From Candidatus Nanopelagicus abundans (GTDB lineage Bacteria; Actinomycetota; Actinomycetes; Nanopelagicales; Nanopelagicaceae), in contig NZ_CP016779.1 of the NCBI RefSeq assembly GCF_002288305.1, positions 372,001 to 436,000 of the forward strand: a DNA stretch of 64,000 nucleotides, in the 5' to 3' direction. Made by a program: the position numbers and the translations under genes. The notes beneath the pieces are model-generated. The model had not been told where the DNA came from, made no database searches, and saw only the letters and a program-made list of their open reading frames with translations. This document shows, in pieces, positions 15,499-24,575 of this stretch. Positions within the stretch are counted from its first letter, which is position 1. Every line of letters starts with the position of its first letter.

Positions 15499-16857
15499 AT
15501 GTTCCCCCTAACCATAGATCAGCTGCGCAAAGATGTGGCAGATAAGAAGATCGACACAGTTGTTGTGGCAATGACTGATATGCAAGGACGCCTGGTTGGA
15601 AAAAGATTAGATGCCAAATACTTTTTATCAGATGTTTTAAAACATGGCACTGAAGGCTGTAATTACCTGTTAGCAGTTGATGTGGACATGAATACCGTGC
15701 CAGGTTATGCGATGAGCTCTTGGGAAAAAGGTTACTCAGATCTTGCAATGATTCCTGATACAAATACTCTGCGTTATATCCCTTGGCAGGATGGGGCAGC
15801 ATTAATGCTGGCTGATGTGCAGTGGCTAGATCACAGCGACGTTGTTGCTTCACCTCGTCAGATACTTAAGAAGCAGATTAAAGCTTTATCTGATGCTGGC
15901 ATGAAGGCAATGGTTGGAACAGAGCTTGAGTTTGTGGTTTATAACAACACATATGAGCAAGCATTTACTAAAGGTTATAAGGATCTGACTCCAAGTAATC
16001 AATACAATGTTGATTATTCAATTCTTGGTGGTTCTCGCATTGAGCCATTACTTCGCGCCATTAGATTAGGTATGACAGGTGCTGGCATGAATGTTGAGTC
16101 GGTAAAGGGTGAGTGCAACTTTGGTCAACATGAGATCGCTTTTAAATACTCTGATGCTTTAAATGCTTGTGATAATCATGTGATTTATAAGAATGGTGCT
16201 AAAGAGATTGCAGCAGCAACAGGGTATGCGCTGACATTTATGGCTAAGCCAAATCAAAAAGAGGGTAACTCATCCCACATCCACCTCTCCTTTAGAGGTC
16301 TTAAGGATGAGATGGTTATGGCCGATGAAAAAGATAAAGAGCACGGTTTATCTGATGTTGGTAGAAGCTTTATTGCAGGACAAATTAAACATCTTCGAGA
16401 GCTTTCACTGTTATTTGCGCCAAACATTAATTCTTATAAGAGATATGTGCCAGGCAGCTTTGCGCCAACTGCAATTAGGTGGGGACGAGATAACAGGACC
16501 TGTGCTCTGCGCCTAGTTGGACATGGACAATCATTGCGCCTTGAAAACCGTGTGCCAGGTGGAGATGTGAATCCATACTTAGCCGTTGCAGGAATTATTG
16601 CAGCAGGCCTTGATGGTGTTAAAAATAACTTAAAGTTAGAGCCTGCATACACAACTAATGCCTATGACTCAGATTCACCAAGAGTTCCAGCAACCATGCT
16701 TGAAGCACAAACATTATGGGCGGGCTCTGCTTGGGTAAAAGAGGTATTTGGTAGTGAGGTTCAAGCTCATTACGCCAATATGGCTCAGGTTGAATTAGAT
16801 GCTTATGGCAAAGCGGTAACTGACTGGGAGTTATTTAGAAACTTTGAAAGGTTTTAA
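15499..16857 (+). CDS. Glutamine synthetase-fold gamma-glutamyl-amine ligase (PuuA/GlnA4-like)
   Basis: A 452-residue protein of the glutamine synthetase fold. Metal and nucleotide residues are seen in GTELEFVVY (near 138), GECNFGQHEI (near 208), NSSHIHLSF (near 257) and RWGRDNRTC (near 330). The N-terminus is of the PuuA/GlnA3/GlnA4 class: VAMTDMQGRLVGKRL takes the place of the usual GlnA start. These enzymes couple glutamate and an amine with ATP to give a gamma-glutamyl amide: putrescine for PuuA, polyamines for GlnA3, ethanolamine for GlnA4 of Streptomyces. With aldehyde dehydrogenase and SDR genes downstream and no FAD amine oxidase, ethanolamine or another amino alcohol seems more likely than putrescine, by inference. 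Confidence 0.85.
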   Translation: MFPLTIDQLRKDVADKKIDTVVVAMTDMQGRLVGKRLDAKYFLSDVLKHGTEGCNYLLAVDVDMNTVPGYAMSSWEKGYSDLAMIPDTNTLRYIPWQDGAALMLADVQWLDHSDVVASPRQILKKQIKALSDAGMKAMVGTELEFVVYNNTYEQAFTKGYKDLTPSNQYNVDYSILGGSRIEPLLRAIRLGMTGAGMNVESVKGECNFGQHEIAFKYSDALNACDNHVIYKNGAKEIAAATGYALTFMAKPNQKEGNSSHIHLSFRGLKDEMVMADEKDKEHGLSDVGRSFIAGQIKHLRELSLLFAPNINSYKRYVPGSFAPTAIRWGRDNRTCALRLVGHGQSLRLENRVPGGDVNPYLAVAGIIAAGLDGVKNNLKLEPAYTTNAYDSDSPRVPATMLEAQTLWAGSAWVKEVFGSEVQAHYANMAQVELDAYGKAVTDWELFRNFERF

Positions 16858-16864
16858 TAAGTAA

Positions 16865-18226
16865 ATGTCTGCTGTGTATGAAGTAATTAACCCTGCCAAC
16901 GAGCAAAGTGTTAAGAAGGTTGACCTAGCAGATTTAGCGGCGACGGATGCGGTAATTGAAAAAGCAGCTAAGGCATTTGAATCTTGGAAGAAAATAGCAC
17001 CCTCTGATCGCGCAAAACTACTGCGCGCATTTGCGCAAGTAGTAAGTGATCATCGTGAGGAGTTAGCAAAACTTGAGGTAACAAACTCTGGTCACACCAT
17101 AGGAAATGCTTTATGGGAGGCCGATAACGTTGCTAATGTTTTAAATTACTACTCAGCAGCTCCTGAGCGTTTATTTGGAAGACAAATTCCGGTAGCAAAT
17201 GGTATTGATATTACATTTAAGGAACCACTTGGCGTAGTTGGCGTTATTGTGCCTTGGAATTTTCCAATGCCAATTGCAGGTTGGGGATTCGCACCCGCCC
17301 TTGCTGCCGGAAATACTGTTGTATTAAAACCTGCTGAATACACGCCTCTCACTGCAGTTAGGTTAGGTGAGTTAGCACTTAAGGCTGGAATCCCAGAAGG
17401 TGTATTTAATGTAATAGTTGGTAAGGGATCTATTGTTGGAAATAGATTTGTCACTCATCCTAAGGTTAGAAAAATTGTATTTACTGGCTCTACCGAGGTT
17501 GGTAAGGGAATCATGGCAGGGTGCGCTGATCAAGTTAAGCGAGTAACACTTGAATTAGGTGGCAAGAGCGCCAATGTTATTTTTGCAGATAGCGATATTG
17601 AAAAGGCTGCGGCGGCTGCGCCAGGGGCGGTATTTGATAACGCAGGACAAGATTGTTGTGCGAGATCTCGAATACTTGTTGAAAAAAGCGCCTTTGATAA
17701 ATTTATGTCTGCCTTTGAGACAGCGGTTAAAAAATTTAGAGTAGAAGAACCTTCCCTTGCAACAGCTGAGATGGGGCCGCTTATAAGTAAGAAGCAATTA
17801 GATGCTGTGCAGGCTTATTTGAATGAGCCAGTTGCCTTTACAGGAAGTGCGCCAACGGGGGCCGGATATTGGATGGCGCCAACCGTATTACTTCCTAAGG
17901 ATACAAAGGCTAAGTCTTGGAATGAAGAAATCTTTGGACCAGTTGTTTCCGTTATGACATTTGATGATGAAGCGGACGCTATTAAAAAAGCTAATGACAC
18001 TGAGTTTGGTTTATCTGGCTCGATCTGGACAAATAATTCAGGAAAAGCTATTCGGGTAGCAAGGGCTGTTGAAAGCGGAAATCTTTCAGTTAACTCAAAC
18101 TCATCCGTTCGCTACTGGACGCCATTTGGTGGATATAAGCAATCAGGCTTAGGACGTGAGCTAGGACCTGATGCGCTAGATTCATTTACTGAAGTAAAAA
18201 ATGTTTTTATTGCAACTGATAACTAA
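16865..18226 (+). CDS. NAD(P)-dependent aldehyde dehydrogenase
   Basis: A 453-residue ALDH superfamily member. Cofactor and catalytic motifs are visible: VPWNFPMPIAGW near residue 128, FTGSTEVGKGIM near 203, the general base Glu in LELGGKSAN near 228 and the nucleophile Cys in NAGQDCCARSR near 265. It is slightly shorter than the usual 475-500 residues because of a compact segment near residue 320 (NEPVAFTGSAPTGAG), but no key residue is missing. It likely oxidises a gamma-glutamyl aminoaldehyde to the acid in the amine pathway. It starts 7 bases after the ligase gene. Confidence 0.92.
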   Translation: MSAVYEVINPANEQSVKKVDLADLAATDAVIEKAAKAFESWKKIAPSDRAKLLRAFAQVVSDHREELAKLEVTNSGHTIGNALWEADNVANVLNYYSAAPERLFGRQIPVANGIDITFKEPLGVVGVIVPWNFPMPIAGWGFAPALAAGNTVVLKPAEYTPLTAVRLGELALKAGIPEGVFNVIVGKGSIVGNRFVTHPKVRKIVFTGSTEVGKGIMAGCADQVKRVTLELGGKSANVIFADSDIEKAAAAAPGAVFDNAGQDCCARSRILVEKSAFDKFMSAFETAVKKFRVEEPSLATAEMGPLISKKQLDAVQAYLNEPVAFTGSAPTGAGYWMAPTVLLPKDTKAKSWNEEIFGPVVSVMTFDDEADAIKKANDTEFGLSGSIWTNNSGKAIRVARAVESGNLSVNSNSSVRYWTPFGGYKQSGLGRELGPDALDSFTEVKNVFIATDN

Positions 18227-18245
18227 TAACTAAAGGGGATAAGTA

Positions 18246-19019
18246 ATGAGTAAAAGACTAGAGGGCAGAGTCGCAGTTATTACCGGTGCAGGAAGTGGTA
18301 TTGGTTATGCCACAGCCGTTCGCTTAGCGGCAGAGGGCGCCAAGGTTGTCGTTGCAGATACAAATGAAGAAAGTGGAAATAAAGTAGCTAAAGAAGTTGG
18401 CGGCCTATTTGTTAAGTGTGATGTCACCAATGAGGCTGCTGTAGCTAATCTTTATAAAGTTGCCTTTGATACATATAACCGAATTGATATTGCTTTTAAT
18501 AATGCTGGTATTTCACCGCCTGATGATGATTCAATTTTAATTACTGGCCTTGATGCTTGGGAGCGAGTACTTAAGGTGAACACAACAAGTGTGTTCCTAT
18601 GTTGTAAAGCGGTTATTCCTTATATGCAAAAGGCTGGTAAAGGTTCAATTATTAATACCGCATCCTTTGTGGCAACAATGGGAGCTGCAACATCACAGAT
18701 TGCATACACCGCATCTAAAGGTGGCGTACTTGCTATGAGCCGCGAACTTGGTGTGCAGTTTGCAAGAGAAGGTATTCGTGTGAATGCGTTATCACCTGGC
18801 CCAGTTAACACTCCGTTACTGCAAGAGTTATTTGCTAAAGATAAAGAGCGCGCAGCTCGCCGCCTTGTTCATATTCCAATGGGTAGATTTGCAGATGCTA
18901 GTGAGATCGCAGGAGCTGTTGCATTTTTAGCCTCTGATGATTCAAGCTTTATTACTGCCGCTAACTTCTTAGTAGATGGTGGTATCTCAGGAGCTTACGT
19001 AACACCTTTGGATAATTAG
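18246..19019 (+). CDS. Short-chain dehydrogenase/reductase (SDR)
   Basis: A 257-residue classical SDR. The NAD(P) motif is GAGSGIGYATAV (residues 14-25), NNAG follows near 87, and the active site is Ser in INTASFVAT with YTASKGG (Tyr/Lys) near 157. The Asp after the second strand (VVVADTN) indicates NAD preference. It sits 19 bases after the aldehyde dehydrogenase with AAAGGGG as ribosome site, so in the same operon, and could oxidise the alcohol group of a gamma-glutamylated amino alcohol to the aldehyde. That role is inferred from context only. Confidence 0.9.
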   Translation: MSKRLEGRVAVITGAGSGIGYATAVRLAAEGAKVVVADTNEESGNKVAKEVGGLFVKCDVTNEAAVANLYKVAFDTYNRIDIAFNNAGISPPDDDSILITGLDAWERVLKVNTTSVFLCCKAVIPYMQKAGKGSIINTASFVATMGAATSQIAYTASKGGVLAMSRELGVQFAREGIRVNALSPGPVNTPLLQELFAKDKERAARRLVHIPMGRFADASEIAGAVAFLASDDSSFITAANFLVDGGISGAYVTPLDN

Positions 19020-19033
19020 TAGTAGTAAGCAAA

Positions 19034-19071
19034 AAAACTGGCGGGCTTTTTAATTAAAGCCCGCCAGTTTT
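19034..19071. terminator. Bidirectional intrinsic terminator
   Basis: A stem of AAAACTGGCGGGCTTT with its complement AAAGCCCGCCAGTTTT around a short TTAATT loop. A-run on one side and T-run on the other serve both convergent operons. Confidence 0.9.
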
Positions 19072-19084
19072 GTTTTAATGCAGA

Positions 19085-20578
19085 TTACTTAGAGTTAGCT
19101 AACTCTTCTCTAAGTTTCTTACCTCCTACATAACCAGCAATGCTGATTAATATAACTACCAACATTGTGCCGGCAGTAAATAGTTGAACATCAGCTCTTG
19201 CCATGCCCCAGATCTCTTGGAAGTTATACTCAATACCAAAGACTGACTCAAGTGTTCCTGGGAATACAACCCCGATAGAGCCAATGCAGATATAGAAAAA
19301 TAGGATTGAACCAATTACTTGGAATCCTCTAACTCCACCTGGCACCTCATATGGGCGAACAACATCACGTCTTGTGCGATTTAGCTTCATTACTGAAGGA
19401 ATGATGATGATGTATGAAACAAGTAAGGTTGAGATTGCGCATACTAAAACCACAGTAAAGATTGAGGCTGCATCTCCGTTAACTAAGGTCATAGCAGCAA
19501 TCAAAAATGTGGAAGACATAGCACCTGATAAAAGGTTTACTCGTACTGGTGTTCCAAACTTAGCGCTGAACTCACCAAACCAACCGCTGAAAAAAGCGCC
19601 ATCAGCTGCTGCAATTGCTTGGATACGATCTGTTGCCATCATCCAGGCACTTCCAAGTGAGAGAAGTCCAAAGATAAATAGCAAGGCAGTTAGGCCAACT
19701 AAGAAATCAGCAGCCCCACCATAAACTGTGTATACCTCTTTAATTGCTCCTAGAAATCCAGTTAATCCTTCAACTTGATCATTTGGCACAATTAAAATAA
19801 TTGCAAGAACAGGAAGAATATAAGCAAGAGTTGCAATAAAACTTCCGCGCCTAATAGCAGGAGCAGTGTCTTTCTTTGCATCAAACATCTCACCGGAGGC
19901 GGCGTTTGGTGCTTCAAAGCCAACGTATGAGAAGAGAATAACTGGCGCTATTGCGATAAAGCCGCCCAGTGTTGGAGTTAAACCATCAAAATCAAATGGT
20001 TGAAAACCATTCTTTATTCCATAAATAGCAGTTGTGATAACCAGTGAGCTAATAACAATTACTTTAGCTATCGCACCTGCGCCAATAAACTTCTTACCTA
20101 GCTTTAGGTTGATAATCGCAAGATAAATTGCAGTCCAGATAAAGGCTAATTTAAAGATCCACTCACCAATTGATCCACCTTTTATCTCAATTACGTAACC
20201 ACTGAAGGCATCAAATGCGATAAAACAGAGTGAGCCACCTAGCCAAAGAGGGTTGGTGATCCAATATAAAACTGAGGCAATTCCTGCAGGTAATCTGCCG
20301 TAGGCATATTTAACCCATTGATAAAGGCCGCCCTCTTCTGCGAATGCAGAACCAGTCTCTGCCATAATCATAGAAATTGGAATTAAAAAAGTAAGGGCTA
20401 CAAATACTGCCCAAAATAATGATTGGGATCCACCTTTTGCGATTGTGGCAATAGTGTCGAGTGAAATAATCGCTGCGACAATAAATAAGGTGATATCAAT
20501 TCGAGCAAGTGATTTAATAAATCGCTTCTCTTGAGATTTTGCCAGTGCTGTTGATTGGGTATTTATGTTTTTCGCCAT
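19085..20578 (-). CDS. APC family amino acid permease (second)
   Basis: A 497-residue protein with about twelve membrane helices. Typical APC features are the early TIATIAKGGSQSLF helix break, MAETGSAFAEEGGLYQWVKYAYG in helix 2-3, and FSYVGFEAPNAASGEMFD near residue 225. It belongs to the GadC/YjeM-like amino acid-polyamine-organocation group, clearly different from the permease at 13854. It is last of four minus-strand genes, 46 bases after hisD, with a possible own -10 (TAAAAT) upstream of the ATG. Substrate unknown. Confidence 0.88.
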   Translation of the reverse strand: MAKNINTQSTALAKSQEKRFIKSLARIDITLFIVAAIISLDTIATIAKGGSQSLFWAVFVALTFLIPISMIMAETGSAFAEEGGLYQWVKYAYGRLPAGIASVLYWITNPLWLGGSLCFIAFDAFSGYVIEIKGGSIGEWIFKLAFIWTAIYLAIINLKLGKKFIGAGAIAKVIVISSLVITTAIYGIKNGFQPFDFDGLTPTLGGFIAIAPVILFSYVGFEAPNAASGEMFDAKKDTAPAIRRGSFIATLAYILPVLAIILIVPNDQVEGLTGFLGAIKEVYTVYGGAADFLVGLTALLFIFGLLSLGSAWMMATDRIQAIAAADGAFFSGWFGEFSAKFGTPVRVNLLSGAMSSTFLIAAMTLVNGDAASIFTVVLVCAISTLLVSYIIIIPSVMKLNRTRRDVVRPYEVPGGVRGFQVIGSILFFYICIGSIGVVFPGTLESVFGIEYNFQEIWGMARADVQLFTAGTMLVVILISIAGYVGGKKLREELANSK

Positions 20579-20624
20579 GGGTTATTTTAAAACAACTTTA
20601 AGTTACTCCCAAGTCACAAAGGCG

Positions 20625-21932
20625 CTATTTCTCAAATCTTATGGATATCGCCGCCCCGTGAGCGGGCAGATCTTCAGCATTGGCCAAGGTAATTACATCA
20701 TTTGCCACCTTGTTAAAGGCGGCCTGATCATAGGTAATCACAGAGATATTTCGCATAAATGTATTTACTGATAACCCACTTGAGTGGCAGGCACATCCAC
20801 CAGTTGGAAGCACATGATTTGAACCAGCTGCGTAATCACCTAGTGAAACAGGGGAGAAGCGATCTAAAAATATTGCACCCGCATTCCTTATCTTCGCTGA
20901 TACCTGCTTAGAGTTTTTAACAATAATCTCAAGGTGCTCTGGGGCGTAAGCATTAATGACATCTACGCCTTGATCAATTGAATCAACTAAAACTATTGCA
21001 GATTGCATCCCAGATAGCGCAGCTTTAATTCTTTCCTGATGTTTAGTTTTGCCAAGTTGAATCTCAAGTTGGGCGTGAACTTTAGTAATTAAATCTTTAG
21101 AGTCAGTTACTAAAAGCGCAGCTGCCATCTCATCATGTTCTGCCTGGCTAATTAAATCAGCGGCCACATCAGATGCGATTGCGCTCTCATCGGCTAATAC
21201 TGCAATCTCAGTTGGACCTGCCTCTGAGTCAATCCCAATTAAGCCGCGCAGTGATCGCTTGGCAGCTGCTACATAAATATTACCTGGCCCAGTTACTAAA
21301 TCAACACTTTCACAAAGATCCTTAACACCGTAGGCAAACATTGCAATCGCTTGCGCTCCGCCAACGGCGTAGACCTCATTAATACCAAGTAGTTCACAGG
21401 TTGCAAGGATTATTGAGTTTGGTAATCCATTATTTTCTTTTTGTGGTGGTGAGGCGAGAGCAATACTGCTAACACCGGCAATTTGTGCGGGCACGACATT
21501 CATAATTACCGAGCTTGGGTAAGAAGCGATTCCACCTGGCACATAAAGACCGACGCGATCTACTGCTCTAAATGTTCGATCAATATTACCGCCAGCAATC
21601 ACTGAAGTTGAGGTATCTGCTGGTACTTGAGTTAGGTGATATTTTTTAACTTGTTCTATTGCAACTTCAAGTGATTTTCTAATCTGCGGATCTAATTTGG
21701 TTAAGGCATTTTTTAATTCAGCAGGGCTTATTGCAATAAACTTAGGTGTAACACCATCAAATTCAGTTGCTAATTTAATTAGCTCAGCTTGTCCGCCATC
21801 TTTAACCCGCTTTAGAATTGGCGCAATTTCCTCCATGGCAGATTCAATTGAGTGATTAGCCCTTGGAACTAGCTTTTTATACTCAGCCTTGGTTAACTTT
21901 TTACCAATTAAATCAAGCTCTCTAATTAACAT
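20625..21932 (-). CDS. hisD: Histidinol dehydrogenase
   Basis: A 435-residue protein with the whole HisD pattern: VGLYVPGG near 130, VTGPGNIYVAAAKR near 225, SEAGPTEIAVLAD, the zinc-binding QAEHDEM, the catalytic Glu-His pair in YAPEHLEI near 325, SLGDYAAGSNHVLPTGG and C-terminal LPAHGAA. HisD carries out the last two oxidations of histidine synthesis, L-histidinol to L-histidine with two NAD. All catalytic and zinc residues are there, so activity is expected. No other his gene is in the window; in many actinobacteria hisD sits with hisC and hisB. A TAAACT box six bases before the ATG suggests an own leaderless promoter. A role on another amino alcohol in this amine locus cannot be excluded. 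Confidence 0.93.
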   Translation of the reverse strand: MLIRELDLIGKKLTKAEYKKLVPRANHSIESAMEEIAPILKRVKDGGQAELIKLATEFDGVTPKFIAISPAELKNALTKLDPQIRKSLEVAIEQVKKYHLTQVPADTSTSVIAGGNIDRTFRAVDRVGLYVPGGIASYPSSVIMNVVPAQIAGVSSIALASPPQKENNGLPNSIILATCELLGINEVYAVGGAQAIAMFAYGVKDLCESVDLVTGPGNIYVAAAKRSLRGLIGIDSEAGPTEIAVLADESAIASDVAADLISQAEHDEMAAALLVTDSKDLITKVHAQLEIQLGKTKHQERIKAALSGMQSAIVLVDSIDQGVDVINAYAPEHLEIIVKNSKQVSAKIRNAGAIFLDRFSPVSLGDYAAGSNHVLPTGGCACHSSGLSVNTFMRNISVITYDQAAFNKVANDVITLANAEDLPAHGAAISIRFEK

Positions 21933-21938
21933 GGGAGT

Positions 21939-21944
21939 AGTTTA
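21939..21944 (-). promoter_or_regulatory. -10 box of a leaderless promoter for hisD
   Basis: TAAACT on the minus strand, six bases before the ATG of hisD at 21932. It lies in the 22-base gap after the amidotransferase and suggests hisD can be transcribed alone. Confidence 0.55.
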
Positions 21945-21954
21945 ACCCTTTACT

Positions 21955-22680
21955 TTAATCAACCTTTTCTACATCAGAGGTAGCTACTCTGCGCAGGAAG
22001 GTGTTAACTAAATCAAAGGCACGTTTATCTGAGGCAATTTTTTCTTTTTTAGTCTGTGCTCGTAGTTGATCAACTACAACTCCTTCACCCTCAACTTCGG
22101 CGCACCCACCATCCATAGCTAGCCATTCTTCAAGAACCTCTGGATCAATCTCAGGATGAAACTGCAAACCTAATGTTCTACCCATAACAAATGCTTGGCT
22201 AGCAATCTCAGTTCTAGCAATTTCAAGGGCGCCTTTAGGTAGTGTCCATCTATCCCAGTGGTATTCAAACCAGGGACCAGTGGGGATTAAAGTTTTATCA
22301 TCAGATTCAATCTCATGCCAACCAAGTTCTGCCTTCGGACTTCTTGCAACTGAGCCACCTAATGCCCGCGCCATTAATTGACCGCCAAAGCAAATACCAA
22401 AGATAGGAATACCATCATTATGAGCCGCTTTTAACTTAGCTAACTCTGGCAGCAGCCACTTACCAATTCGATCATCCTCATATGCTCCATAAGGGGCGCC
22501 CATTGGCACAATCACATCAAAGTCAGAGAAGTTTGGGAAAGCGGCCTCAATATTTGGCGCTGCGTAATCTTTTTCAGGAACAACTAGAAATCTTTCAATC
22601 TCATAGCCATGTTTTTCAAAGGCACGCCAGATTGGGCCGCCCTTAGAGACATGATCATGTTCAATAAATAATGCGCGCAT
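21955..22680 (-). CDS. Class I glutamine amidotransferase (GMP synthase-like GATase1)
   Basis: A 241-residue protein. The nucleophile elbow is GICFGGQLMARALGG near residue 95 with the active Cys, and the His-Glu of the triad is in LQFHPEID near 175, so the triad is complete. It is a stand-alone GATase1 of the GMP synthase-like group. Given the gamma-glutamyl ligase of the facing operon, it could hydrolyse gamma-glutamyl compounds, as PuuD does; this is inference, and PuuD belongs to a different peptidase C26 branch. It directly abuts the SDR upstream. Confidence 0.85.
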   Translation of the reverse strand: MRALFIEHDHVSKGGPIWRAFEKHGYEIERFLVVPEKDYAAPNIEAAFPNFSDFDVIVPMGAPYGAYEDDRIGKWLLPELAKLKAAHNDGIPIFGICFGGQLMARALGGSVARSPKAELGWHEIESDDKTLIPTGPWFEYHWDRWTLPKGALEIARTEIASQAFVMGRTLGLQFHPEIDPEVLEEWLAMDGGCAEVEGEGVVVDQLRAQTKKEKIASDKRAFDLVNTFLRRVATSDVEKVD

Positions 22681-23436
22681 TTATGACTGCTGATTCATCG
22701 ACCAAAGAGTCCAGATAAAAGTTCTAACTGTCTTTGGTTGTTTTAGGATATAAAGAATTTGTTGGGCAACATCTTCAGGTCTCAGATAGGTGGCAAGTTT
22801 TTCCATTCCAGGAGTACGTCCTGTTCCCATTGCAAACTCTGTATCAACTCCGGCCGGGCAAACTAATGCAACTCTTATGCCCTTCTCGCGCAGCTCTCGA
22901 TCAAGGGCAGCTGCAATTCCAACTTGGGCATGTTTTGTTCCTGAGTAAATCGCTTGATTTGCAGCTGCTTGAAAGCCGGCAACGGATGCGGTAATAACTA
23001 TGTCACCAGTTGCAGCCTTAATCATTGCAGGCAGGGCTGCTCTAATAATATGAATTGTTGCATCTATATTTGTTCGAAGCATCAAAGTAATTTGTTCATC
23101 ACTGTAATCAAGAATTGAGCCATACATTCCAATGCCAGCATTGGGGATTACGGCGTCAATTTTGCCAAATTTCTTAAGAGCAGTTGCTGCTATCTCGCGT
23201 GCTACATCTGCCTCTGCGCAATCACCGGCTAGGTAGGTGGCGTTTTCATCACCTAACTCTTTTACTAACTCAGCTAGTTTTTCTTTAGTTCTTGCATTTA
23301 AAACTACCTTACAACCTGCAGCAACTGCTGCATAAGCCGTTTGCCTACCAATACCTGAGGTGGCGCCAGTGATAATTAAAACCTCACCAGTTAGATCTCG
23401 TAATTTATATTCACCGGATTTATCTGCGCTGCTCAT
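22681..23436 (-). CDS. Short-chain dehydrogenase/reductase (SDR)
   Basis: A 251-residue SDR with an N-terminal extension of about 15 residues before the first strand. The NAD(P) motif is GATSGIGRQTAY and a basic residue in LNARTKEK suggests NADP. The NAGIGMYG segment, the Ser in ITASVAG and YSGTKHA (Tyr/Lys) form the active site. First gene of the minus-strand operon, next gene starting at its stop. The start is supported by TATATT (complement of 23443-23448) six bases upstream. Confidence 0.88.
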   Translation of the reverse strand: MSSADKSGEYKLRDLTGEVLIITGATSGIGRQTAYAAVAAGCKVVLNARTKEKLAELVKELGDENATYLAGDCAEADVAREIAATALKKFGKIDAVIPNAGIGMYGSILDYSDEQITLMLRTNIDATIHIIRAALPAMIKAATGDIVITASVAGFQAAANQAIYSGTKHAQVGIAAALDRELREKGIRVALVCPAGVDTEFAMGTGRTPGMEKLATYLRPEDVAQQILYILKQPKTVRTFIWTLWSMNQQS

Positions 23437-23442
23437 GCTTAA

Positions 23443-23507
23443 AATATACAGGCAATCGGTGAAAGCCTTAAATCACACTTCCAATTATTAAACGTGAAAG
23501 ATAGGGT
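23443..23507. promoter_or_regulatory. Divergent leaderless promoters
   Basis: Minus strand: TATATT (complement of 23443-23448), six bases before the SDR ATG at 23436. Plus strand: TAGGGT (23502-23507), six bases before the ATG at 23514. Both lack a ribosome site. Confidence 0.6.
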
Positions 23508-23513
23508 ATTGGT

Positions 23514-24575
23514 ATGAAACTTTTTGGCGTAAGCGGTGATCGAGAAAAATTTAGAAAATTAACCTCTCATCCACAACAAGTACTTGGATGTGAGTTATTT
23601 GAAGCATTAGATGGTGATATGCGCGGTCAGCGCATGCTTCGAATTAGAAATGGTGAGATTGAAATTGAAGTATTAGTTGATCGCGGTTTTGATATCGGTA
23701 GAGTTTTATATCAAGGTATTCCAACGCAATGGGTTTCACCAGCTGGCTTTCGCCACGCTCACACCTTTACACCCTCTGCAATTGAGCCAGATGGTTGGGG
23801 ATGGCTGCGCACATGGCAAGGTGGATTTTTATCAACTATTGGAATTGATCATGTTGGTGGTCCTAAGAGCACACCGAATCGTCACTTACATCCTGGAATA
23901 ACTGCAGAACGTAGATTTACTGGCGGCTTTATCTCACTCTCACCAACCACACTTGAAAAGGTTGATGTTAATTGGAATAAGGGAACTATTGAGGTGGTGG
24001 CAAAGGTTAGACAAGCTGCCGCTTTTGCTGAGCATTTAGTTCTTACGCGCAAGATCAGTATGAACTTTGGAGAATCAACATTTAAATTATCTGATTCAAT
24101 TCAAAATGATGGCTATATCGAGGAGCCAGTGCAATTGCTGTATCACATCAATTTAGGTTGGCCATTTCTAGCACCTGGGACAACACTTAAAACTTCATGT
24201 AATGAGATGTTAGGTTGCATTGATTCAGCAAAGGGTGCTGATCCATCTGTTATGCCGGAGCCAACACCAAAAGATATTGAACAAGTTTGGGACTTTAACG
24301 CTCCTACTGGTTTGCAATGGGCACAGATGCGAAATGAAAATGCAGCCGGACGTGGCCCACTTAGTATGAAAATTGAATGGGATGGAAAACAACTTCCACA
24401 CTTTATGCAGTGGCGAAATGCTTGTGAGGCGCTTTATGTGCAGGGCCTTGAGCCATCAACTACTGGTCTTAAAGGACGAGAGGCAGATGACTCACATGCT
24501 GGTCCTTCGCCAATGCTTGAGCCGGGTGATAGCCGTGACTTTGATTTAAACTTTATCTTTGAAAGCGGAAAGTAA
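23514..24575 (+). CDS. DUF4432 family aldose-1-epimerase-like protein
   Basis: A 353-residue protein of the DUF4432 family, related in fold to galactose mutarotases. Typical stretches are VLVDRGFDIGRVLYQG near residue 53, the aromatic block GWGWLRTWQGGF near 103, LLYHINLGWPFL near 207 and the C-terminal MQWRNACEALYVQGLEPS. The conserved His and Glu residues fit a sugar-ring opening or epimerase site. It begins the carbohydrate locus and the next gene starts directly after its stop. Probable role: supply the right anomer or epimer of the imported sugar. The exact reaction is not known to me. Confidence 0.8.
   Translation: MKLFGVSGDREKFRKLTSHPQQVLGCELFEALDGDMRGQRMLRIRNGEIEIEVLVDRGFDIGRVLYQGIPTQWVSPAGFRHAHTFTPSAIEPDGWGWLRTWQGGFLSTIGIDHVGGPKSTPNRHLHPGITAERRFTGGFISLSPTTLEKVDVNWNKGTIEVVAKVRQAAAFAEHLVLTRKISMNFGESTFKLSDSIQNDGYIEEPVQLLYHINLGWPFLAPGTTLKTSCNEMLGCIDSAKGADPSVMPEPTPKDIEQVWDFNAPTGLQWAQMRNENAAGRGPLSMKIEWDGKQLPHFMQWRNACEALYVQGLEPSTTGLKGREADDSHAGPSPMLEPGDSRDFDLNFIFESGK

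Noticed and set aside
15491-15853. Minus-strand reading frame antisense to the gamma-glutamyl ligase, and similar long antisense frames such as 17555-17797 and 42547-42813
   Set aside because: They lie wholly inside well-recognised genes, have no family resemblance and odd composition; they are shadows of the real genes.
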